Of a stretch of 64,000 bases of DNA, positions 19,338-27,143 are shown one piece after another. The stretch is from Chromobacterium haemolyticum (lineage in GTDB: Bacteria; Pseudomonadota; Gammaproteobacteria; Burkholderiales; Chromobacteriaceae): NCBI RefSeq assembly GCF_002081825.1, contig NZ_MUKU01000008.1:1-64000 (forward strand), written 5' to 3'. The notes beneath the pieces are model-generated. The model was not told the DNA's origin. It was given only the letters and a program-made list of their open reading frames with translations, and made no database searches. The translations under genes and the position numbers were made by a program. Numbering within the stretch: the first letter of the stretch is position 1; each line of letters opens with the position of its first letter.

Positions 19338-19565
19338 AAGGGCGGCTAGCAAACCCCTGATGCTACGTTGCGTCGACCTCCCGCACTCAAGTACTGCCTG
19401 CGTCGTCGCGCCTTGCCTCAGCCGTGAAACTGACAATGTCTGCCGCTCTAAAGCCGCCATAGCGGAACGCGCGCTTTTTCAGCCTTTGTAACCGCGCCCC
19501 TATCCGTCATTAATCTAACTTTAAATATATTAAATCAACTGTAAATACAATATATTGGAAATATC
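19338..19565. other. Region between repeat A2 and the NRPS start
   Basis: The first ~140 bp (CCTGATGCTACGTTGCGTCGAC onwards, to about 19480) resembles, with many differences, the core of repeat B1 and may be a decayed relative. The last ~65 bp are strikingly AT-rich, with AATATATT at two places about 25 bp apart, just before the NRPS ATG. This is the likely promoter region, but I cannot single out -35 and -10 boxes. Confidence 0.4.
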
Positions 19566-22500
19566 ATGCTAGAAGATCAATCAATCTGCCCGCTGAGCGC
19601 CGCTCAGCAAGAAGTCTGCCTCGCCATCGGCCAAGAAGGCCGCAACCTTCATTATCACCTGTGCGATGTGATCGAATTCAACGGCGATTTGCAAACGCCC
19701 TTGCTGGAACAGGCCATCAGAACCGTGTGCCAACAGGTGGACACCCTGCGCGCCGCTTTCGAAACGGACCCGGCCACCGGGCAATACCGGCAACGCCTCC
19801 GCCCCAAACTGCACGACGCCTATTTTTCCTGGCACGACCTGTCCGCCAAACCGGACCCGGAGCAGGCCTACTCGGCCATGCTGGAAGAACTGCTGGCCGA
19901 CGATATGGATCTGGCCGGGCAACCCCTGATCCGCTATCTGATCGTCAAACTGGCCGATCGTCGCCACCGCATGATAGAGCTGGGCTCCCACCTGGTGGTG
20001 GACGGTTTCGGTCACGCCATCTTGTTCAAACACATCACCGACTGCTATGTCCGGCTAGCGCGCGGAGAAGCCATCGAGCCGCTGCCAGCGCAGCCGCTAA
20101 GCCAAGTGTTCGAAGCGGAGCAGGCCTACCGCCAGAGCGAGTCCTATCTCAAGGACCAATCTTACTGGCGCCAGTATTGCCTGGATCTTCCCGACCCCAC
20201 CCAGCTGGTGCCCGGCGACGCGCCCCTGCGCAAGCTGAACCGCCTGCGCAAGGCCTTCTCCGGCGCAGCGGTGGACGGGCTGCGGGAAACCGCCTCCCTG
20301 CATCGGCTTCGCCTGTCCAGCGTGCTGCTGGCCGCCTGCGCCGCCTATCTTCACAGAATGACCGGACAAAACGAGCTGGCCGTGGGCATGCCGGTGGCGG
20401 CCCGTCAGTTGAAAGCCCTTCGCGAGATTCCGGCCATGGTGGCCAACATCCTGCCGCTGCGCATCTCGTTTACGCCGGAATCCACAGTGCTGTCGGTCGC
20501 GGCGGATATCCAACGCCAGTTGCGGCGCCATCTGCTGCATCAGGGCTACCGCTCGGAAGCCATGATCCGCGACCTGTACGCGGAGCGCGGCCACAAGCCG
20601 CTGTTCAACACCCTGCTTAATATCGTGGCTTATGACCAGGAAGTGGACTTCGACGGCTGCGAAGCCACGGTTCAGAACGTCGCCAACGGCCCCGCCGATC
20701 ATCTCGGCATAGACATCTTCGACCGCAACGCCGACGGCCGGCTGGAGATAGGCTTCAACGCCAACGCCGATCTCTACCCGCTCGAAGCGCTGGAGCTGCA
20801 TTACGCGCGGATGACTTTATTGCTGGAACGTTTCGTCGACGCGCCGGAAACCCTCGCCGCGGACTACCCATTGCTGCTGCCCGGCGAGCGCGAGCGCTGC
20901 TACCCGCTGCCGGCGCGCGCCGATGCGCCGCCGGTCTTCGCCGACGCCTTCGCCGCCTCCGCGCGGAGCCACGGCCACCTGCCGGCCCTGCGCCAGGGCG
21001 AGCGCGAACTCAGCTACGTCGAGCTGGACGACCGCGCCGACCGCCTGGCCAGCCTGCTGCTGGCGCGCGGCGTGCGGCCCGGCGACGACGTCGCCGTGAT
21101 CGTGTCGCGCAGCGTCGAATGGGCGGTTGCGGCGGTGGCGCTGTTCAAGCTCGGCGCCGGTTATGTGCCGGTTGATCCCGACCTGCCGGAAGCCCGCATC
21201 GACTACATCCTGGCCGACGCCGCGCCGGCCGCGGTCATCGTCGCCGCCGGCGGCGCCGTCAAAACCGAGCTTGCGCCGGAGAAACTGCTGTTCCTGGACG
21301 CCGCGGCGCTGGACGCGCTGCCGCCTGCCGCTCTCCCGCTCCCCCGCGTGGCCCCCTCCGCGCCGGGCTATCTGATCTACACCTCGGGCTCCACCGGCAA
21401 ACCCAAGGGCGTGGAAGTGACTCACCGCAACCTGGTGCCCATCGCGGACACCGCCATCCGGGCGGCTGGGCTGCAAGCCGGCCAGCGCGTGCTGCAATTC
21501 ATCGCAGCCGGTTTCGACATGTCGGTTCTGGAAATCATGATGACGCTGCTGGCCGGCGCCACCCTGGTCCTCTGCGATAAAGTCTCCAGCGCGCCCGGCA
21601 AGCCGCTGGCCTCGCTGGTGAAACGGGAAAACATCAAACTGCTGGTGATGACGCCCAGCCTGCTGGCCTATCACCAGACCGAGGACTTCCCTCGGGACAC
21701 CGTCCTGATGCTGGGCGGAGAACCGTGCACGCCGGCGCTGCTGGCGCGCTTCTCCCACTGCCGCCTGCTCAATGTTTACGGCCCGACCGAAACCTCCTTC
21801 GCCACCTCAATCAACGCCGACTACGGCGACGGCGACCTGTCCATCGGCCCCGCTACCGCCAACACCCGGCTCTACGTGGTGGACCCGCGGCAACGGCTGC
21901 TGCCGCCCGGGGCCTGGGGAGACATGTTCATCGGCGGCCCCGGCGTGGCCCGCGGCTACCGCAACAGCCCGGAGCTGACGGCCAAAGGCTTCGTTCCCGA
22001 TCTGCTGAACCCCGACGACACCATGTACCGAGCCGGCGACCGCGTATTCTTCGACCACGCCGGCCGCATTCACTATCAGGGCCGCCAGGACAACCAGATC
22101 AAGCTGCGCGGGCTGCGCATCGAGCTGGACGAGATCAAAAACGCCCTGCTAGGTTGCGGCGGCGTAGAGGACGCCGTCGCCTTGCTGCGAGACCTGCCGC
22201 ACGGCCCGGCCATCGTCGGCTATGTGGCCAACCAGCAGTTGGAGCTAGACAGCGAGGGGCTGAAACAGGCGTTGAGCCGTCAATTGCCCCATCACATGAT
22301 CCCCAGCGTCATCATGGTGGTGCCGGCCTTCCCGCTAACGCCCAACGGCAAGCTGGCCACCAGCGAACTGCCCACGCCGACGCGGCAGGACGACGGCGAA
22401 CAAGCACCGCCGCGCACTCCGGAAGAAGAGATCATGTGCCGCCTGTTCGCGACGGCGCTGGAATGCGGCGAGGTCTACGCCAATCAGAATTTCTTCGCGC

Positions 22501-23453
22501 TGGGCGGGCATTCGCTGCTGGGTCTGCAGCTGATCAACAACATCAGGGAAACCTTCGGCGTCTCCCTGGGCATCGCCGACTTCCTGGCCGCCCCCACGCC
22601 GCGCCAGCTGGCTCAGCGCCTGGAGCGGCCAGCCGCTTTCAGCGATCCCTTCGACGCCATGCTGCCGCTGCGCGTCCAGGGCGGCCGGCCGCCGCTGTTC
22701 TGCATCCATCCGGGCGGCGGCATCGCCTGGCCCTATGCCGGCCTGCTGCCCTTCCTGCCCGAGGATCAGCCGCTGTACGCCATCCAGTCGCCGATACTGC
22801 GCGATCCGGACCGCGTCATTGAATCGCTGGACGAGCTGGCGGAGGAATACCGGCGGCGCATCCAGGCGGTGCAGCCGCGCGGGCCGTACCAACTGGCCGG
22901 CTGGTCGGTGGGCGGCAATCTGGCGCTGCGCCTGGCCACCATGCTGCAGGCAGACGGCCACGAGGTCAGCTTCCTGTGCATGTTCGACAGCTACCCGCTG
23001 CAAGGCGGGCCGGCTTCTCTGAAACTGGACGACGCCACCATCATCACCCGGATGACCCGCGCCATCGTCGGCGCGCCGCGCGCCGGCATCAAGGGGCTGA
23101 AGAGTGCCATGGAGGAAGTGCTGGGCGGCAGCCAGGTTGGCGATGAGTTTCTGACCCGGTTGGTGAACGACTCCAAGCTGATGCTGGAGCTGCTCGCCCG
23201 CTGCCGCTATCAACGCTACGACGGCGACTTGATCTTCATCCGCGCCACCACCGACATCCTGCGCCCCGAGGATCAGCAGCCGTCGCTGTGGCAGCCCTAC
23301 ATCTCCGGCAAGCTGATCGAGTACGAAGTGAACGCGCCGCATGAATGCCTGCTGCAACGCCAGTATCTGGAACAGTTCGGCGCTCAATTCGCCGCCGAAC
23401 TACAGCGGCGGGCCTCCCTCGGCGTCAGCCAGGCTCAGGCACAGCCTGCGTAA
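19566..23453 (+). CDS. Orphan single-module non-ribosomal peptide synthetase (C-A-T-TE)
   Basis: This 1295-residue enzyme has the domain order of EntF. The condensation domain spans about 1-430 with SHLVVDG at 141-147; the second, catalytic His and the Asp are kept, the first His is Ser. The adenylation domain spans about 455-945 with [11 protein letters not shown] near 604, YGPTET and YRAGDR. The carrier domain is at about 960-1030 with the phosphopantetheine Ser in GGHSL near 982. A type I thioesterase follows at about 1050-1280 with GWSVGG near 1112 and a late APHE His. Aligning to GrsA, I read the specificity residues as Asp, Met, Leu, Val, Met, Gly, Val, Phe, Ala, Lys, which is not the serine code of EntF. 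The Asp235 equivalent implies an alpha-amino acid. No tailoring, carrier or transport genes adjoin, so its acyl donor is unknown. A terminator follows. Confidence 0.93.
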   Translation: MLEDQSICPLSAAQQEVCLAIGQEGRNLHYHLCDVIEFNGDLQTPLLEQAIRTVCQQVDTLRAAFETDPATGQYRQRLRPKLHDAYFSWHDLSAKPDPEQAYSAMLEELLADDMDLAGQPLIRYLIVKLADRRHRMIELGSHLVVDGFGHAILFKHITDCYVRLARGEAIEPLPAQPLSQVFEAEQAYRQSESYLKDQSYWRQYCLDLPDPTQLVPGDAPLRKLNRLRKAFSGAAVDGLRETASLHRLRLSSVLLAACAAYLHRMTGQNELAVGMPVAARQLKALREIPAMVANILPLRISFTPESTVLSVAADIQRQLRRHLLHQGYRSEAMIRDLYAERGHKPLFNTLLNIVAYDQEVDFDGCEATVQNVANGPADHLGIDIFDRNADGRLEIGFNANADLYPLEALELHYARMTLLLERFVDAPETLAADYPLLLPGERERCYPLPARADAPPVFADAFAASARSHGHLPALRQGERELSYVELDDRADRLASLLLARGVRPGDDVAVIVSRSVEWAVAAVALFKLGAGYVPVDPDLPEARIDYILADAAPAAVIVAAGGAVKTELAPEKLLFLDAAALDALPPAALPLPRVAPSAPGYLIYTSGSTGKPKGVEVTHRNLVPIADTAIRAAGLQAGQRVLQFIAAGFDMSVLEIMMTLLAGATLVLCDKVSSAPGKPLASLVKRENIKLLVMTPSLLAYHQTEDFPRDTVLMLGGEPCTPALLARFSHCRLLNVYGPTETSFATSINADYGDGDLSIGPATANTRLYVVDPRQRLLPPGAWGDMFIGGPGVARGYRNSPELTAKGFVPDLLNPDDTMYRAGDRVFFDHAGRIHYQGRQDNQIKLRGLRIELDEIKNALLGCGGVEDAVALLRDLPHGPAIVGYVANQQLELDSEGLKQALSRQLPHHMIPSVIMVVPAFPLTPNGKLATSELPTPTRQDDGEQAPPRTPEEEIMCRLFATALECGEVYANQNFFALGGHSLLGLQLINNIRETFGVSLGIADFLAAPTPRQLAQRLERPAAFSDPFDAMLPLRVQGGRPPLFCIHPGGGIAWPYAGLLPFLPEDQPLYAIQSPILRDPDRVIESLDELAEEYRRRIQAVQPRGPYQLAGWSVGGNLALRLATMLQADGHEVSFLCMFDSYPLQGGPASLKLDDATIITRMTRAIVGAPRAGIKGLKSAMEEVLGGSQVGDEFLTRLVNDSKLMLELLARCRYQRYDGDLIFIRATTDILRPEDQQPSLWQPYISGKLIEYEVNAPHECLLQRQYLEQFGAQFAAELQRRASLGVSQAQAQPA

Positions 23454-23470
23454 CCCCCAGTCTCAGTTTT

Positions 23471-23496
23471 GGCCCGCGGCTTGCCGCGGGCTTTTT
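23471..23496 (+). terminator. Intrinsic terminator of the NRPS gene
   Basis: GCCCGCGG/CCGCGGGC with a CTTG loop and five T residues, about 20 bp after the stop codon. Confidence 0.9.
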
Positions 23497-23530
23497 CATT
23501 CCGGCAATGGCCGAGCGCGGCGTATGGCTG

Positions 23531-23890
23531 CTAGCCGCCGGCGCGCTTCACCGTCCAGCCGCGCTGCTTGAGCAGCCCCACTACCTGTTCGCAGTGATCG
23601 CCCTGTATCTCGATCACGCCGTCCTTGACCGTGCCGCCGCTGCCGCAGGCGTTTTTCAGCTGCTTGCCCAGTTGCGCCAGCTCCAGCGCGTTCAGCGGCG
23701 CGCCCTGAACCACGGTAACCGCCTTGCCGTTGCGGCCCTTGGTTTCTCTGCGCACCCGCACCACGCCGTCGCCGGCCGGCGCCTCTTGCTTGCCGCATTG
23801 GCATTGGGCAACGGCGAAGCCGCACTGCGGACACATGCGGCCGTGTTCGGTGGAGTACACCAAGCCGCCGGAAACATTGCGCGATTTCAT
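23531..23890 (-). CDS. yciH: SUI1/eIF1-family translation factor (YciH)
   Basis: This 119-residue protein is the bacterial homologue of eukaryotic initiation factor 1. Bacterial YciH proteins bind the small ribosomal subunit and affect start-site fidelity. The SUI1 core spans about 40-115 (VRVRRETKGRNGKAVTVVQG, LKNACGSGGTVKDGVIEIQG, QVVGLLKQRGW). An N-terminal four-Cys cluster, CPQCGFAVAQCQC, suggests a small zinc knuckle. It stands alone, convergent with the NRPS gene. Confidence 0.92.
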   Translation of the reverse strand: MKSRNVSGGLVYSTEHGRMCPQCGFAVAQCQCGKQEAPAGDGVVRVRRETKGRNGKAVTVVQGAPLNALELAQLGKQLKNACGSGGTVKDGVIEIQGDHCEQVVGLLKQRGWTVKRAGG

Positions 23891-24044
23891 GATTTCAAAC
23901 CCTGGGCCATTGACAAAACGGCCTGCATCGTCGCGGTTTTTCCCGGCTTTGGCAAGCCCGCGTCGCCGCCCCCTTCGTCAAAGCGCTGGCAAACCCACCA
24001 GTCTTTTGGCATATTTAAAATTCACCCTAGCCCCTCCCAAGACC

Positions 24045-24368
24045 ATGGACGAACTCTACCGCGACCCGGCGCCGGAACGCGCCGAACTGGATGCCCAGCC
24101 CGGCGTCACCGTGCTGGAATTCGGCGCGCCCTGGTGCGGCCATTGCCAGGCGGCCCAGCCCTTGATTCAACAAGCCTTGGCGGAATGCCCCGGCGTCCAT
24201 CATCTGCAAATCGAAGACGGGCCGGGCCGCCGCTTGGGGCGCAGCTACCGCGTCAAGCTGTGGCCTACGCTGATTTTCCTGCGTCAGGGCCAGGAAACCG
24301 CACGCCTGACCCGGCCCGCCACGGCGGCGGCCGTCAGCGACGCGCTGCGGCAATGCTTGCCGCCCTGA
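24045..24368 (+). CDS. Thioredoxin-family protein
   Basis: This 107-residue cytoplasmic protein has the thioredoxin fold, with active-site WCGHC at about residues 31-35 (FGAPWCGHCQAAQP) and the cis-proline in KLWPTLIFLRQG. The CGHC pair is more typical of protein disulphide isomerases than the CGPC of thioredoxin 1, suggesting a less reducing potential. No signal peptide is present. The ribosome site is weak. The gene is followed 39 bp later by a PhnB-like gene and may be co-transcribed with it. Confidence 0.82.
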   Translation: MDELYRDPAPERAELDAQPGVTVLEFGAPWCGHCQAAQPLIQQALAECPGVHHLQIEDGPGRRLGRSYRVKLWPTLIFLRQGQETARLTRPATAAAVSDALRQCLPP

Positions 24369-24407
24369 AACACTGCCGCCCCTCCCCCACCACCAGGAGT
24401 CTCTCTG

Positions 24408-24818
24408 ATGAAAACCCTGCTGCCCTACATCAACTTCCACGGCCAGTGCGAACAAGCGCTGGCCTTCTACCGCCAATGCTTCAACGGCGAAATTGTGGCG
24501 CTGATGCGCTTCGGCGACGCGGACTTCCCCAGCCCGGACGAAGCCAAGAACAAAATTCTGCACGCGGAGTTCAAAGCCGAAGGCGTTCATTTCATGGCCT
24601 CCGACGGCATGCCGGGCCGCACGCCCGTCCTGGGAGAAAACATCACGCTGAACTTCATGCTGGACAGCGAGGCGGAGCAGACGGCGATCTTCGAAGCCCT
24701 GGCCCAAGGCGGCCAGATCAACGAACCGCTGCACGACGCCTTCTGGGGCGCCCGCTTCGGCATGCTGGTCGACCGCTTCGGCATACGCTGGATGAGCAAC
24801 TGTCCGAAGCCGAGTTAA
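24408..24818 (+). CDS. PhnB/YjdN-like VOC family protein
   Basis: This 136-residue protein belongs to the PhnB (3-demethylubiquinone-9 methyltransferase-like) branch of the VOC superfamily; members have no firmly known reaction. Family features are the start LLPYINFHGQCEQALAFY, the long ILHAEFKAEGVHFMASDG segment, and the end WGARFGMLVDRFGIRWM. A CCAGGAG ribosome site precedes the ATG. It sits close behind the thioredoxin-like gene. Confidence 0.85.
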   Translation: MKTLLPYINFHGQCEQALAFYRQCFNGEIVALMRFGDADFPSPDEAKNKILHAEFKAEGVHFMASDGMPGRTPVLGENITLNFMLDSEAEQTAIFEALAQGGQINEPLHDAFWGARFGMLVDRFGIRWMSNCPKPS

Positions 24819-24902
24819 GCCCCCGCTCAATGCGGGCCGCGCGGCGACGAGCGCGGCCCTGAACCCGCTCGGCAGCCCTCCTCGCGCCGCTCCGCCCGCA
24901 TT

Positions 24903-24931
24903 TATCTATACACACATAGCTATGTTAGAAT
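24903..24931 (+). promoter_or_regulatory. Promoter/operator of the marR-like gene
   Basis: The perfect 12-bp palindrome ACATAGCTATGT (24914-24925) abuts a -10-like TAGAAT (24926-24931), which lies only 6 bp before the ATG. MarR proteins bind such palindromes, so autoregulation is likely. The start of transcription would fall at or near the start codon. Confidence 0.45.
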
Positions 24932-24937
24932 AGCAGG

Positions 24938-25396
24938 ATGCCACGCCTTACAATTACTCCCGAGGCCGCGTCCCGGCTGCGTCTGCAGTTGATGGCCTTG
25001 ACGCGCCGGCTGCGCCTGGAGGCGCAGGACGACGAACTTCCGTTCGCCCAACTGTCCCTGCTCGCCTGCATCGAACGCGCCGACGGCGCAGCAACGCCTT
25101 CGGCGCTGGCGCGCGCGGAAAAGCTGCGCAGCTCCAATCTGGCCAGCCTGCTGCGCGAACTCGAGGCCGGCGGCCTGATTCTGCGCGCCGCCGATCCCAA
25201 AGACGGCCGCAAGGTCCGGGTCCGCCTAAGCGACGCCGGCCGCCAAACCCTTGAAGTTCACCGCCTGCGCAAAGACGACTGGCTGCGTGCCGCGCTGGCC
25301 GGACTGCCGCCGCAACGCCTGGAGCTGCTGCTCGCCGCCGGCGAGGTGCTGGCGGAACTAGCCGCGGCCGAAACGCCGGCCGCGCGCCGGCCTTGA
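24938..25396 (+). CDS. MarR-family transcriptional regulator
   Basis: This 152-residue protein is a winged-helix dimeric regulator of the MarR family. The helix-turn-helix region is visible as TPSALARAEKLRSSNLASLL, followed by the wing in ADPKDGRKVRVRLSDAGRQTL, the family's DxRxxxxxLT-like signature. N- and C-terminal helices form the dimer interface. It overlies its own palindromic operator and is followed 26 bp later by an isochorismatase-fold gene, probably its target and operon partner. The inducer is unknown. Confidence 0.9.
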   Translation: MPRLTITPEAASRLRLQLMALTRRLRLEAQDDELPFAQLSLLACIERADGAATPSALARAEKLRSSNLASLLRELEAGGLILRAADPKDGRKVRVRLSDAGRQTLEVHRLRKDDWLRAALAGLPPQRLELLLAAGEVLAELAAAETPAARRP

Positions 25397-25422
25397 TCAA
25401 TACGCTATTAAGGAATCCCGCG

Positions 25423-25995
25423 ATGAACACCGCTTTTATTGGTTTGGACTACATCCACGACATCATGGGCGACGGCGGCAAGCTTGCCCGCTGCGCCGAA
25501 CAGGCGCGCCAACGCGGCGTCATCGTCGCCGCCAACCAGGCCATTGCCGAGGCCCGCCGCCGCGGCTGGCTGGTGGTACAGGTGAAAGTGGGCTTCTCGC
25601 CCTCCTATGTGGAGCAAGCCAAAAATTCGCCGCTGTTTGGCCGCGCGCACGAATTCGGCGCGCTGGATCTGTCCGGCCCCGGCACCGCCTTCCATCCGGA
25701 TCTGGATCTGAGGCCGGAAGACGCCATCGTGATCAAGCCCCGCGTCAGCCCGTTTTACGCCACCTCGCTGGAAGCCGTGCTGCGCGCCCATCGCATTGAA
25801 CGCCTGATCTTGTCCGGAGTCAGCAGCACCTGGGCGGTGCAGGCCGCCGCGCGCGACGCCCACGACCGCGATTATCAGGTGCTAGTGCTGGAGGACGGCT
25901 GCGCCGCCGCCAGCGAAGAAGAACATCGGACCTCGATGCGCCAGTTGGAGACGATAGCGCGCATCATTCGCCTGGAAGACCTGGCCACCTTATAA
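25423..25995 (+). CDS. Isochorismatase-fold hydrolase lacking the catalytic cysteine
   Basis: This 190-residue protein has the cysteine-hydrolase/isochorismatase fold. The catalytic Asp (GLDYIHD, residue 8-9) and the catalytic Lys (VIKPRVSPFY) are present. At the nucleophile position the usual GV.T..CV motif reads GVSSTWAV, with Ala instead of Cys. True isochorismatases also lack the Cys, so an isochorismatase-type hydrolysis rather than amide hydrolysis is possible, as is loss of activity. I chose the ATG at 25423, preceded by AAGGA, over the upstream ATT. It probably forms an operon with the marR-like gene. Confidence 0.8.
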   Translation: MNTAFIGLDYIHDIMGDGGKLARCAEQARQRGVIVAANQAIAEARRRGWLVVQVKVGFSPSYVEQAKNSPLFGRAHEFGALDLSGPGTAFHPDLDLRPEDAIVIKPRVSPFYATSLEAVLRAHRIERLILSGVSSTWAVQAAARDAHDRDYQVLVLEDGCAAASEEEHRTSMRQLETIARIIRLEDLATL

Positions 25996-25999
25996 AGAT

Positions 26000-26917
26000 T
26001 CAATACAGATAAATGCCCCGCGGCTCCGGCGCCGGCGCGGCCACGTCCTCGCCCTGCATCTCGCGCAGCGAGGCCTCAATGCCGTGGCACAGCGCGGACA
26101 ACGGCAGGTCGTTGCCCTCCTTGCCAAACGGCTCTTCCAGCTCCTCGCCTATCACTTCCAAGGCCAGATAGGTGTAGGCGATGAAGACGGCGATCGCCGG
26201 CGTCAGCCAGCCTATGCTGGTGACCAGGCCGGCCGGCAGCAACAAGCTGTACACGGTGACGGTGCGGTTGAGCAACACCCGGTAAGTGAAAGGGATGGGC
26301 GTGGAGGCGATGCGCTCGCAGCCGCCCAGTACTTCGGACAAGGAGTTCAGATTGCGGTCCAGCGCATGCCATTGCATATCGCTCAACGCGCCGTCGCGGC
26401 GCATGCGCGCGGTCAATTGTCCCAACCAGGCCAGGATCAACGCCGGCTTGAAGCGTCCCGCCAACGCCTTGTCCAGGATCTCCTCCGGCAGCAGCCGCCG
26501 CAAATGCGCGTCGGCGTCGTCGCCGCGCAGCTGCGCCTTCAACGCGTAAGCGAAGGCGCAACAGCCGTCTATCAAGCGCCGCGCGTCGGCGTTGTCCGGC
26601 GCCAGCGACAAGGCCTGCCGCGCCAGCGAGCGGTTGACGATCAGCAAGCTGCCCCATAGCTTGCGCGCTTCCCAGAAACGTTCGTAGCTGACCGAGTTGC
26701 GAAAGCCCAGGAAGATGGCCAGCGACACCCCCATCAGAGTAAAGGCGGGAATGCTGAGCGCCGAATCCGCGTGCTCGCTCAGCCACCAGCCGCGAACCGC
26801 GGCGGCGGCGATGGAAATGAAGAAAACCAGCAATAGGCGCGGCATGATGCGCGGCAAGACCGAACCGTGCCAGACAAACAACAAGCGCAGCCAGGAAGAG
26901 GTGGATCTAACAATCAT
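26000..26917 (-). CDS. Bestrophin-like (RFP-TM/YneE family) membrane protein
   Basis: This 305-residue protein belongs to the bacterial bestrophin-like family, pentameric anion or cation channels of the inner membrane. Features are hydrophobic helices near 15-50 and 55-75, the family motif FLGFRNSVSYERFWEARKLWG (with a conserved basic and aromatic run), a further helix pair near 215-260, and the C-terminal EELEEPFGKEGNDLPL segment. The frame is open back into repeat A3, but the ATG at 26915-26917 matches the family start. No obvious ribosome site is seen. The substrate is not known. Confidence 0.85.
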   Translation of the reverse strand: MIVRSTSSWLRLLFVWHGSVLPRIMPRLLLVFFISIAAAAVRGWWLSEHADSALSIPAFTLMGVSLAIFLGFRNSVSYERFWEARKLWGSLLIVNRSLARQALSLAPDNADARRLIDGCCAFAYALKAQLRGDDADAHLRRLLPEEILDKALAGRFKPALILAWLGQLTARMRRDGALSDMQWHALDRNLNSLSEVLGGCERIASTPIPFTYRVLLNRTVTVYSLLLPAGLVTSIGWLTPAIAVFIAYTYLALEVIGEELEEPFGKEGNDLPLSALCHGIEASLREMQGEDVAAPAPEPRGIYLY

Positions 26918-26937
26918 GGTGGGAATATGACGAAGTA

Positions 26938-27079
26938 AGAACGTGTTTACGATCTCTCGAGCTAAGGCGAGACAAGGCGAAAACCGCTGAGAAAGCGGAA
27001 TGTACACCCGGTACATGAGCATTTCGAAGGGGTTTTCAACGCCGTATCGCCAACGCGCAGCTGATCGTAAACAGGTTCT
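26938..27079 (+). repeat. Repeat family A, copy 3 (142 bp)
   Basis: Near full-length copy in the same orientation as copies 1 and 2: left end AGAACGTGTTTACGATCT, right end TGATCGTAAACAGGTTCT, same interior motifs up to GGTACATGAGCATTTCGAAG, then a diverged right part. The GAAC...GTTC core is flanked by TAA on both sides, a possible 3-bp target duplication. It lies between the bestrophin-like gene start and the 3' end of the LysR gene. Confidence 0.8.
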
Positions 27080-27143
27080 AAAATGGTTGACCGGCCTCCA
27101 TGATAGGGCAGCTTGGCCCCGGCCCGCCATGTTTGCGCTGGAT

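Noticed and set aside
26918-27130. Upstream extension of the bestrophin-like frame
   Set aside because: It crosses repeat A3 in antisense and gives a non-homologous N-terminus.
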